NCBI GenBank assembly: GCA_002401525.1
Contig: NVTH01000094.1
Coordinates: 3,824 to 12,890 of the forward strand
DNA from: Moraxellaceae bacterium
Lineage (GTDB): Bacteria > Pseudomonadota > Gammaproteobacteria > Pseudomonadales > UBA3067
Length of the DNA: 9,067 nt
Reading direction: 5' to 3'
The translations under genes were made by a program, and so were the position numbers. Positions 1 to 6,667 of this stretch are shown piece by piece (position 1 is the stretch's first letter; every line of letters starts with the position of its first letter). Below the pieces are notes generated by a model, which worked only from the letters and a program-made list of their open reading frames with translations, had not been told where the DNA came from and made no database searches.

Positions 1-200
1 CCTATCAGCGTGGAATGCACTAGATCAAGCTTGGTGATTGATTGAACTTCATGAAGATGAGGATGCTTTGCTACTTCACTATCGCTAAGACTCAAGACAT
101 GAATCTGCGGTGTAGCAATCCCCCCTTCTTCTAGCTCTTCTTCCAAATGTTCCAAATCGTCCAAATCATTACCAACAAAATAATACCTAAGTGATTTCAT
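1..200 (-). CDS. small acidic protein of unknown function, N-terminal part
   Basis: The first 66 codons of a gene that continues past the left edge. It starts at the ATG at 198-200, with GGAG seven bases upstream. The reading frame begins MKSLRYYFVGNDLDDLE and stays open to the edge. It is rich in Glu and Asp (DLDDLEHLEEELEEGG) and then has HVLSLSD and a His-rich PHLHEV segment. From memory, it resembles short proteins common in gammaproteobacteria that start with KRYYF-V-DDLDDLE and go on to a glycine-rich membrane part; they are often annotated loosely as 'NAD/FAD-utilizing enzyme'. That label has no support here and I assign no function. It lies 62 bases downstream of the subunit IV stop codon with no clear terminator between, so readthrough from the oxidase operon is possible. 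Confidence 0.75.
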   Translation of the reverse strand, partial: MKSLRYYFVGNDLDDLEHLEEELEEGGIATPQIHVLSLSDSEVAKHPHLHEVQSITKLDLVHSTLI

Positions 201-262
201 GATTCACTCCATAATTTTGCGGTTCCGAAGAGTCCATAAAACAGATTCAACTGACCGCTAAT

Positions 263-631
263 TTAGTGGCTTGGATTATGATGCGATACGACAACAGCTT
301 CTTCAATATCGTAATACTTCATGCGATTATTATAAGTATAGTCTCCTTCAACGGACATTAACCCAATAAATACCAACAGTACCAAAGGCGGCAGTAAAAT
401 GGCGGTTTTTAGTACGATACGCTCCCATTTCATGTGCATAAAAAACCAAACAATAAAGCCTGCCTTGAGCGCCATAAAAATAAGAATCAACGTCCACCGT
501 AACTCGCCTTGAACCTGTATGTAATCCACAGAATACGAAAAGGCACTCAATACAAACAACAACCCCCAGATCCAGAAATACAAACTAAGCGGATGCTGGC
601 TATCTTCTCCATCGGACTGAGCATGTTCCAT
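263..631 (-). CDS. cytochrome c oxidase subunit IV family protein
   Basis: A 122-residue membrane protein of the bacterial subunit IV family (COX4_pro/CyoD-like). It is an accessory subunit that packs against subunits I and III and helps oxidase assembly or stability; it binds no redox cofactor. Three membrane spans are visible, at about residues 17-35, 44-65 and 73-92. The family signature is seen as KAGFIVWFFMHMKWE (residues 56-70), followed by the third span. The ATG at 631 is preceded by AGAGG at suitable spacing. It starts 13 bases after the subunit III stop, so it is almost certainly cotranscribed and is the last oxidase gene of the operon. The tail is longer than the usual end of the family and carries three histidines (117, 118, 122), which may only be a chance composition. 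Confidence 0.9.
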   Translation of the reverse strand: MEHAQSDGEDSQHPLSLYFWIWGLLFVLSAFSYSVDYIQVQGELRWTLILIFMALKAGFIVWFFMHMKWERIVLKTAILLPPLVLLVFIGLMSVEGDYTYNNRMKYYDIEEAVVVSHHNPSH

Positions 632-644
632 TTTAAAAGCCTCT

Positions 645-1328
645 CTACCAAAGATAAAAGAATGCGAAAATAAATACCCATACCAAATCTACAAAATGCC
701 AATATAAGCCAGCAATCTCAACATTGTGATACGAATCAGTCTTATCGTAATCCCCCCTGTAAACCTTTCTCGCAATCAGAGTTAGATAAATCACTCCTAT
801 CGATACATGCAAGCCATGGAATCCGGTGATCATAAAGAAACAGGAACCGAATTGCTCTGCCCCAAATGGGTTACTCCAAGGCCTCACCCCTTCTTCAATA
901 AGCTTCGACCATTCAAACACTTGCATACCAACAAAAGAAGCGCCAAACACGGCAGTGGCGACCATTAAGATTGCCGTTCGGGTGCGATCCTTGCGATAGC
1001 CGTAATTCACCGCCATCGCCATCGTGCCACTACTGCTGATGAGTATAAAAGTCATAATGGCGATCAACACTAATGGAATATCATTGCCGGCAATATTCAA
1101 CGCAAAGACTTCGCTAGTATTGGGCCACGCATCACTCGCCGCTAAACGAGTGGTCATATAAGAAGTCAAAAAGCAGGTAAAGATAAACGTATCGCTGAGG
1201 AGAAAGATCCACATCATTGCCTTGCCCCAAGGCACAGAAAAGGTCTCTTTATCAATGGACCAATCTCTTACGAGATCACTCTCACCGTCATAAAATTCAG
1301 AAGGATCTACGGTTACATCATTTGACAT
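645..1328 (-). CDS. coxC: cytochrome c oxidase subunit III (short, canonical)
   Basis: A 227-residue heme-copper oxidase subunit III with about five membrane spans, i.e. the short type that lacks the first two helices of the mitochondrial protein. It carries no metal; in the family it stabilises the catalytic core and supports proton uptake by subunit I. Family residues are intact: the membrane glutamate in MQVFEW (E139, equivalent to the DCCD-reactive Glu of the mitochondrial subunit), FFMITGFHGLHV (H171, H174), and YWHFVDLVW (H211, D214). The ATG at 1328 has AAGGA just upstream. A 108-base gap separates it from the paralogue upstream, and a candidate promoter lies in that gap. It is followed closely by the subunit IV gene. 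Confidence 0.93.
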   Translation of the reverse strand: MSNDVTVDPSEFYDGESDLVRDWSIDKETFSVPWGKAMMWIFLLSDTFIFTCFLTSYMTTRLAASDAWPNTSEVFALNIAGNDIPLVLIAIMTFILISSSGTMAMAVNYGYRKDRTRTAILMVATAVFGASFVGMQVFEWSKLIEEGVRPWSNPFGAEQFGSCFFMITGFHGLHVSIGVIYLTLIARKVYRGDYDKTDSYHNVEIAGLYWHFVDLVWVFIFAFFYLW

Positions 1329-1364
1329 AGGACATCCTTAAGGTTTTTGTTTTTATGTTTAATT

Positions 1365-1392
1365 AATATAGCCTACCCCAACCAAGCATCAA
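1365..1392 (-). promoter_or_regulatory. candidate sigma-70 promoter before coxC
   Basis: Read on the minus strand, TTGATG (1387-1392, 4 of 6 matches to the -35 consensus) and TATATT (1365-1370, 5 of 6) are 16 bases apart. The predicted start site is near 1358, giving a leader of about 30 bases before the subunit III ATG. It would allow coxC and subunit IV to be expressed apart from coxB-ctaD. This is a pattern match only. Confidence 0.35.
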
Positions 1393-1436
1393 TATTTGGC
1401 GTGCGGCTTTACATTAAAATTACATCGCTCATTACT

Positions 1437-2051
1437 TTACGTCGACAACAGTAAATAAAACAAAGCAACCCATAGCAACAACAGAAAATGCCAATAGACC
1501 GCACAGAGCTGAATACTAGAGCTTAACGAATCGACGTCATCGCCACGACCCATTTTTACCACCACCTTACTCCAAACCACCAGGCCACCCAACATATGCA
1601 ATCCATGCAGACCGGTTATCAGAAAGAAAAACGAATTCGCAGGATTGGACGAAAGGTAATAGCCTTGCTCCACTAATTGCTGCCAAACCAACCACTGCCC
1701 TAGCAAAAATATGCTTGCAAACGAACCGCTCACTATCAGCCCAAAAAACACGCTCGTCCTCGAACCGTCTTTCACTGCGCCCGAGGTCCATTGCAATACA
1801 ACGCTAGATAACACTAAACACAAGGTATTAAACCAGAGCAGATCAGGTTCAGGAGTGGCGCGCCAATCTGAAAGCCCCATGCGCAGAATATAGGCAAAAC
1901 CGAATAATAAAAATAACGTCGTAATTGCCATGATTAAAAAATACAGTGCCACTCGAGGGGAATCAAAAATCGCCTCCTGCCCCATTCGACCAGTATCGAT
2001 CACCCCCTGCTGTTGCCACGGTTTTACGGAAATATCTTTAAAAAATCCCAT
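1437..2051 (-). CDS. divergent cytochrome c oxidase subunit III paralogue
   Basis: A 204-residue five-span membrane protein of the subunit III family. It has SFFFLITGLHGLHMLGG (H149, H152) and the start of the last-helix motif, AVYWHF (H188). It differs from the canonical copy next door at two conserved acidic positions: the membrane Glu is Val (LGQWLVW, V122), and the Asp of HFVD-VW is Leu (HFLLLLW). It may therefore be a structural or assembly subunit rather than one that supports proton uptake; this is inference. I chose the ATG at 2049-2051 because AGAGGA sits at normal distance from it; the TTG at 2057 in the same frame would be almost on top of the ribosome binding site. It starts 15 bases after ctaD ends, so it is cotranscribed. 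Confidence 0.88.
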   Translation of the reverse strand: MGFFKDISVKPWQQQGVIDTGRMGQEAIFDSPRVALYFLIMAITTLFLLFGFAYILRMGLSDWRATPEPDLLWFNTLCLVLSSVVLQWTSGAVKDGSRTSVFFGLIVSGSFASIFLLGQWLVWQQLVEQGYYLSSNPANSFFFLITGLHGLHMLGGLVVWSKVVVKMGRGDDVDSLSSSIQLCAVYWHFLLLLWVALFYLLLST

Positions 2052-2066
2052 ACCCAATTCCTCTCT

Positions 2067-3836
2067 TTATGCAGTTCGCGCAGGTTCAGCTTGCCCTTCA
2101 GAAAATTCTTCTCCCTCAGGCACTGTTTGCGGTACAAAATCTTCGTCAGCGCCGGGAACACTATAATCATAAGCCCAGCGATGAACTTCAGGTAATTTAT
2201 CGCCCCAATTTCCATGAGCCGGCGGAGTTTGCGGAGTCTGCCACTCAAGAGAAGTGCTTCCCCAAGGGTTCGAGGGCGCTTTTTTACCATATCGTAAACT
2301 CCAAATTACGTTTGCGATAAATAACAATTGTGCAACGCCTACGATTAAAGCGGCAATGGTAATCTGGGCGTTGAGCGCCATCGCGGTGTCCGACATAAAG
2401 TCAGTATCCCCCATGGCGAAATAGCGACGCGGAAGGCCTTCGATCCCCAAATAATGCATCGGAAAATAAATCGCATACGCCCCCAAGAAGGTAAACCAAA
2501 AATGCACTTTTGCTAAGCCATCGTGATACATCTTGCCGGTTATTTTTGGAAACCAATGATAAATTGAGGCGTAGAGAACCAGTACCGGAGACACCCCCAT
2601 GACCATGTGAAAATGTGCAACCACGAAATAGGTATCCGACAGCGGCACATCCACAGTGACGTTGCCTAAAAACAGCCCGGTTAAACCGCCATTGATAAAG
2701 GTAAAGATAAACGCAATGCAAAATAACATCGGCACGGTTAAATGAATGTCTCCTTTCCATAAGGTGAGCACCCAGTTATACACTTTAATCGCCGTGGGAA
2801 TCGCAATCATCAGAGTAGTCGTCGCAAAGAAAAATCCGAAATAGGGGTTCATGCCACTGACGTACATATGATGCGCCCAGACGATAAAGCTCATGCCTCC
2901 GATCGCGATAATGGCCCACACCATGGTGCGATATCCAAAAATACTTTTTCGAGCGTGAGTGGCTAACACATCAGACACTAAACCAAACGCAGGCAACGCG
3001 ACGATATACACTTCCGGGTGCCCAAAAAACCAAAACAAATGTTGGAATAAAATTGGGCTGCCGCCGTCATAGGCTAAATTTTCACCCGCAGAAACCACCG
3101 CAGGCATAAAGAAACTTGATCCCAGTAATTTATCAAACATCATCATAATCGCGCTCACCAGTAACGCCGGGAATGCCAACAGCCCCAATATCGTCGCGGT
3201 GAAAATAGACCAGACAGTCAACGGCATGCGCATAAGGGTCATTCCTCGCGCCCGGGCTTGAAGCACCGTGGTGACGTAATTTAGCCCCCCCATCGTAAAC
3301 GCGATGATAAAAATGGTTAAAGAAACCAGCATCAAAATAATGCCCATGTCGGATCCTGGCGTCCCGGGCAGAATGGTCGCCGGCGGGTACAACGTCCACC
3401 CAGCGCCTGTGGGCCCTCCGGTCACAAAAAAACTCGACATCAACACCAATACCGACAAAAAATAAAACCAAAAACTAAGCATGTTTAAAAACGGAAACAC
3501 CATGTCTCTAGCGCCAATCATCAGCGGAATTAGGTAATTGCCAAACCCGCCTAAAAATAAGGCCGTCAACAAATAGATCACCATGATCATGCCGTGCATG
3601 GTAATAAACTGATAATAAGAATTCGGATCAATGAATTCAAAGCTGTTGGGAAAGCCTAATTGAAGGCGCATCATTCCAGACAACACCAAAGCCACCAATC
3701 CCACGCCAATCGCAACGATACCGTACTGAATCGCGATCACCTTATGATCTTGGCTATAAATATATTTCGTAATAAATGTTTGTGGATCATGTAAATGTTG
3801 CTCATGATCTGTGTCAGCAATTGCAGCGTGGGCCAT
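2067..3836 (-). CDS. ctaD: cytochrome c oxidase subunit I, aa3 type
   Basis: The 589-residue catalytic subunit: O2 reduction at heme a3-CuB coupled to proton pumping across the inner membrane. All ligands are visible: H81 (TMHGM) and H410 for heme a, H408 (AHFHMVMG) for heme a3, H273, H322 and H323 for CuB (GHPEVY and WAHHMY). Y277 is the tyrosine that crosslinks to a CuB histidine. The D-channel entry D111, N100, N118 and E275 of HPEVY are present, as are the K-channel T348 and K351 (PTAIK), so it is an A1-type pumping oxidase and not an NO reductase. The loop after D111 reads FPFLNMLSFW where the mitochondrial form has FPRMNNMSFW. I prefer the second ATG (3834-3836): AAGGAA is seven bases away, but only one base from the ATG at 3842. 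The C-terminal tail (about 535-589) is hydrophilic and acidic. Confidence 0.97.
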   Translation of the reverse strand: MAHAAIADTDHEQHLHDPQTFITKYIYSQDHKVIAIQYGIVAIGVGLVALVLSGMMRLQLGFPNSFEFIDPNSYYQFITMHGMIMVIYLLTALFLGGFGNYLIPLMIGARDMVFPFLNMLSFWFYFLSVLVLMSSFFVTGGPTGAGWTLYPPATILPGTPGSDMGIILMLVSLTIFIIAFTMGGLNYVTTVLQARARGMTLMRMPLTVWSIFTATILGLLAFPALLVSAIMMMFDKLLGSSFFMPAVVSAGENLAYDGGSPILFQHLFWFFGHPEVYIVALPAFGLVSDVLATHARKSIFGYRTMVWAIIAIGGMSFIVWAHHMYVSGMNPYFGFFFATTTLMIAIPTAIKVYNWVLTLWKGDIHLTVPMLFCIAFIFTFINGGLTGLFLGNVTVDVPLSDTYFVVAHFHMVMGVSPVLVLYASIYHWFPKITGKMYHDGLAKVHFWFTFLGAYAIYFPMHYLGIEGLPRRYFAMGDTDFMSDTAMALNAQITIAALIVGVAQLLFIANVIWSLRYGKKAPSNPWGSTSLEWQTPQTPPAHGNWGDKLPEVHRWAYDYSVPGADEDFVPQTVPEGEEFSEGQAEPARTA

Positions 3837-3916
3837 TGGCATTTCCTTATGGCTAGTGAAAAACAGCTGGTTATTAGTGAGAAAAAACTAAACTATTTTA
3901 CGTTTCAATAATTTAG

Positions 3917-3951
3917 CTTTTAATTTTTATCTTTTAACGTCTAACTTTTAA
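3917..3951. repeat. three CTTTTAA repeats at 14-base spacing between coxB and ctaD
   Basis: CTTTTAA occurs at 3917-3923, 3931-3937 and 3945-3951, exactly 14 bases apart, in the AT-rich 115-base gap directly after the coxB stop codon. The rest of the gap shows no gene and no GC-rich hairpin. The repeats could be a minor direct-repeat binding site or simply low-complexity sequence. Confidence 0.5.
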
Positions 3952-5346
3952 CTACAGCGTATTGATGTAGGCCACCACGTCGGTAATCGCGGAATCATCC
4001 GCTAACGTATCCGCCATGAGTACCATTTGATCGCCGTAAAAATCTTCGTTGTGAGTGCCCCGCACTCCGTGCTTGAAATTCTGAAGCTGGGTCATCATGT
4101 ACCAATCACTCATTCCAGCAGCAACGGGGGCATTCATGGCTTCCACGCCCTGACCTTGGAGGCCGTGACAATTAGCGCAGTTGGCGTAGATCTTTTGGCC
4201 TCGGAAAATATTACCTTCGATCGTAGCCAATGCAGGCGTATTAGGAAGCGCGGCAATGTAAGCCGATACATTACGTATTTCCGCTGGCGTTCCAAGTACA
4301 GCAGCCATCGGTGCCATCATTCGACCGAACACGTCGTCCTCGTGAGAACCCCGCACGCCGGTTTTAAAGTAATTTAATTGTCGAGCAATATAATGAGGTT
4401 CCTGACCCGCAATTTTAGGCGCGTTTAACAGCTTATTGCCTTGCCCCTCAGGACCATGACAAGCCACACAATTGCCGTAAAGTGCTTCTCCCTTAGCCAA
4501 ATCAATTGCTTTAAGCGAAGCCTGTTGCTGGGCGTAGGTGGGTTGGGTTTTGATCCAAGCCTGGTAATCCGCTTCCTCTTCAACAACGACATGACCCCGC
4601 ATGACAAAGTGCCCCATTCCACAGAGCTCTTCGCATAGAATTTCGTACTGGCCTATTTTAGTTGTTTCAAACCATTGATAGGTTACCGTGCCAGGAATCA
4701 AATCCATTTTGACTCTAAACTGAGGGACCGCAAAATCATGCAGTACGTCTTTGGAGCGCAGCAATAAATTGGTCACCTGCCCTAAAGGCAAATGCAATTT
4801 ATTACCCACCACGAGGATATCGTCCTGACCATTCGGGTCATCTGGATTCATACCAAAAGGATTGTCCGTTGAGACATGACGGTTAGCCACCGTGCCTAAT
4901 ACACCGTCCTCACCTGGGTACCTGAAACTCCAATGCCATTGCTGGCCAACCGCTTCTACCTCCACGGCGTTTTCTGGAACTTGTACGAAATCAGCCCAAG
5001 TGGCCAAGCCCGGCGCCAACATAGCAATGACTCCCACGGTGGTAATTCCAGTGAGCCAATATTCCAGTTTTTTATTTTCAGGTTCATATTCAGCGCGATG
5101 ACCCTCCCGATGTCGGTACCGCATAATCGAGTAAGCCATAAATACATTAATAAGCACAAAGACAACGCCAGTGACCCAAAAAGTCAAAACAAGCGTGTCA
5201 TCCATCGATGTCCAATTGGATGCAATTGGCGTAAGCCACCACGGGCTATAGATATGAAACAACACTGAACCGACAACTAGTAAGAGTACAACAATTGCCA
5301 TAAGCATAATTCTAATCCCTCGTCCTAAGGAGTTCAGGCCCATCAT
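3952..5346 (-). CDS. coxB: cytochrome c oxidase subunit II with CuA and two cytochrome c domains
   Basis: A 464-residue subunit II. The N-terminus has two membrane spans (about 12-32 and 51-75) and a third hydrophobic stretch (about 98-116). The periplasmic cupredoxin domain binds binuclear CuA: H203 (LHDF), C238, E240, C242, H246 and M249 in CEELCGMGHFVM. QQWHW (135-139) is the aromatic patch that passes electrons on to heme a. Two class I cytochrome c domains follow, with CVACH (293-297) and CANCH (390-394). Likely axial Met candidates lie in GRMMAPM (341-347) and DQMVLM (439-444). Electrons would run heme c to heme c to CuA to heme a. The two domains share a layout (QLNYFKTGVRGSHEDD versus QLQNFKHGVRGTHNED), so they arose by duplication. 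The start is one of two adjacent ATGs (5346 or 5343). Its weak ribosome site overlaps the stop of a small upstream ORF. Confidence 0.96.
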   Translation of the reverse strand: MMGLNSLGRGIRIMLMAIVVLLLVVGSVLFHIYSPWWLTPIASNWTSMDDTLVLTFWVTGVVFVLINVFMAYSIMRYRHREGHRAEYEPENKKLEYWLTGITTVGVIAMLAPGLATWADFVQVPENAVEVEAVGQQWHWSFRYPGEDGVLGTVANRHVSTDNPFGMNPDDPNGQDDILVVGNKLHLPLGQVTNLLLRSKDVLHDFAVPQFRVKMDLIPGTVTYQWFETTKIGQYEILCEELCGMGHFVMRGHVVVEEEADYQAWIKTQPTYAQQQASLKAIDLAKGEALYGNCVACHGPEGQGNKLLNAPKIAGQEPHYIARQLNYFKTGVRGSHEDDVFGRMMAPMAAVLGTPAEIRNVSAYIAALPNTPALATIEGNIFRGQKIYANCANCHGLQGQGVEAMNAPVAAGMSDWYMMTQLQNFKHGVRGTHNEDFYGDQMVLMADTLADDSAITDVVAYINTL

Positions 5347-5353
5347 ACGAACT

Positions 5354-5494
5354 CTAAAATATAATTACAATTCGATTTGCAATAATCCGGCCTGATTTAC
5401 TGGTTAGCACATCCATACCCAACCAAAAAACAAAGATAACTAATATTAAAACAAGACCCTCTACCCCTCGCAACCACTCGGCTTTTATAGCCAT
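5354..5494 (-). CDS. putative 46-residue single-span membrane protein upstream of coxB
   Basis: A short open frame that begins ATG GCT at 5494, ends TAG at 5354-5356, and stops 7 bases before the coxB ATG. The protein starts MAIKAEWLRGVEG, has one strong membrane span (about residues 13-30, including LVLILVIFVFWLG), then a short polar basic part (TSKSGR, N40, R41) and a hydrophobic end IVIIF. AAGGGG lies 11 bases upstream of the ATG, a slightly long spacing. The stop codon sits inside the coxB ribosome site region (TTTTAGAG), which would allow translational coupling. An in-frame TGA lies upstream, so it is not the end of a longer gene. I do not recognise the sequence. A small oxidase-associated subunit or leader peptide is the obvious guess, supported by position and hydrophobicity alone. 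Confidence 0.5.
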   Translation of the reverse strand: MAIKAEWLRGVEGLVLILVIFVFWLGMDVLTSKSGRIIANRIVIIF

Positions 5495-5518
5495 ACAAGA
5501 CAAATCCCCTTGAATGAC

Positions 5519-5563
5519 AATTCAAAAATATAAAATATTTTTTATACTTTATATTTTTGAATT
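5519..5563. repeat. long AT-rich palindrome upstream of the coxB block
   Basis: A perfect 16-base inverted repeat (5519-5534 and 5548-5563), followed after one mismatch by three more pairs, closes on a five-base loop. The whole stem is almost pure A and T (left arm AATTCAAAAATATAAA). It sits 25 bases before the small ORF and 90 bases after the stop of the upstream gene. A second, smaller dyad, TTGAAT-GACA-ATTCAA (5510-5525), overlaps its left edge. It may be an operator or promoter region of the oxidase operon; as a terminator it is too poor in G and C to be typical. Confidence 0.75.
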
Positions 5564-5588
5564 AATATTTGTCCTATTTTACCTATAT

Positions 5589-5631
5589 GTTATTTCGACC
5601 ATAATGACCGCAATTAACTAGTCGAAATAAC
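5589..5631 (-). terminator. possible terminator or 3' hairpin after the secreted-protein gene
   Basis: A perfect 11-base inverted repeat, GTTATTTCGAC (5589-5599) and GTCGAAATAAC (5621-5631), with a 21-base loop. It begins 22 bases after the stop codon of the 5653-6303 gene. The stem has few G-C pairs, the loop is long, and no clean T tract follows on the minus strand, so an intrinsic terminator is only a modest possibility. Next to it CTAGCCAGAT occurs twice (5631-5640 and 5644-5653), the second copy overlapping the stop codon. Confidence 0.3.
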
Positions 5632-5652
5632 TAGCCAGATTAGCTAGCCAGA

Positions 5653-6303
5653 TCAACTACCCCCAAGCACTTCATCACCGTCGCCTTCATAGTCGACCGC
5701 TCTACTGGAAACTTTGTTAACCGATGTTCTCCGAAACAAAAACTGCAAACCCACCATAACAACAATAAATACCCACCAATAATCTAAATAATTAATCGCA
5801 CCCACCCGGAACGGGAAAACCGCCTCATAAACAACTCCACTGGAAGGATGTTGAGCAGTAATAATTCCTATGTATATGCCGGGGTTAAGAAATTCGTATC
5901 GAACTTCAACGTTGCCATCGTCGTATCGAGTTGGCGGCGAATAATATTCAGTCAATTCATCAATATTATTTAAGCTTTTTATGTCATCCGATGAAGCGCT
6001 CAACCCAAAATTATTCTCATCCCGAATAATTCGAAAATCCAACGGCATGGTGTTTAATACATCGTGCACGAAATCCAAAACAAAAATACTTCCAGTCAAA
6101 TCGGGCAAGTCATCACAAAACTCTTTACTGCCTCGTGTTGCAGGCTGGTAGCCAGTAAAGCGCGCTTCGAGATTGCCAATGCGAATCAAGCATTGCCCGC
6201 CCTCCATCCCTACGCCACCGTGCGCCATAATTAATTGACTGCTCAACATCAGCACTACAACACAAGCTCGGCGAATCCAACAACGTGTGACACTCGTATT
6301 CAT
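5653..6303 (-). CDS. secreted, C-terminally anchored protein of unknown function next to the oxidase operon
   Basis: A 216-residue protein whose function I cannot name. Residues 1-27 form a signal peptide: RCWIRR, a hydrophobic core, then a likely cleavage site LIMA/HGG after A27. A periplasmic domain of about 145 residues follows. It has two cysteines that could pair (C38, C63), FCDDLPDLTGSIFVLDFVHD (62-81), FRIIRD (90-95), YSPPTRYDDG (121-130) and a last section GIYIGIITAQHP (142-153) that looks like beta strands. One membrane span (about 174-190) and a short charged cytoplasmic tail end the protein. I have a vague recollection of similar proteins near respiratory genes in other proteobacteria, but cannot place the family. 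Cleavage would expose His28 as the mature N-terminus. The start at 6303 has AGAGA about nine bases upstream. It is on the same strand as coxB, 159 bases before the small ORF. Confidence 0.85.
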   Translation of the reverse strand: MNTSVTRCWIRRACVVVLMLSSQLIMAHGGVGMEGGQCLIRIGNLEARFTGYQPATRGSKEFCDDLPDLTGSIFVLDFVHDVLNTMPLDFRIIRDENNFGLSASSDDIKSLNNIDELTEYYSPPTRYDDGNVEVRYEFLNPGIYIGIITAQHPSSGVVYEAVFPFRVGAINYLDYWWVFIVVMVGLQFLFRRTSVNKVSSRAVDYEGDGDEVLGGS

Positions 6304-6549
6304 TTTTGTTTTCTCTGTTAATAACTCACTGATTAAATGGCATCTCTTTCAATAAACTATTTCACGGGGCCTTTTTTTAATTCTTTTAAGACCACCTCAG
6401 TTACGGTTATCGCAGTTTCACGTCATAAGTGCAATTAAGTTAAAGAGTATATTCATGGCGGAAGCGCCACTGGCATTTAAAGCAGCAGGATATAAAAGGT
6501 GCCGTACATTCGCTTTCGCCAGAACTTACGCCATTCATTACCGCAGCAC

Positions 6550-6667
6550 CCCGTCATCTTTACACCCCCCATGTTATTTTTGCACCCCTCCATCATCGTT
6601 ACACCACCCGTCTTCGTTAAACCACCCGTCATTATTCAACCCCCTGATTTTGCCTCCCCCGTCATTC
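6550..6667 (+). repeat. degenerate 18-base C-rich tandem array
   Basis: Six units of about 18 bases. Examples are GTCATCTTTACACCCCCC (from 6553), GTCTTCGTTAAACCACCC and GTCATTATTCAACCCCCT; one unit is 21 bases and the last 15. The array runs directly into the GTCATTCCCGCG start of the 27-base repeat, so its unit resembles the outer edge of that repeat. The spacing is a multiple of three, and one frame reads as V-I-x-x-P-P repeats, but no start or ribosome site supports translation. Confidence 0.7.

Noticed and set aside
2067..3836. NO reductase or non-pumping oxidase in place of an aa3 oxidase
   Set aside because: The D- and K-channel residues, the glutamate in HPEVY and the crosslinking tyrosine are all present.
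5510..5525. FNR/Anr box upstream of the oxidase operon
   Set aside because: The dyad is TTGAAT-N4-ATTCAA, two bases longer than TTGAT-N4-ATCAA, and is part of the edge of a larger AT palindrome.
6550..6667. CRISPR-like array
   Set aside because: Units are contiguous, degenerate and only 18 bases long, with no spacers and no cas genes.
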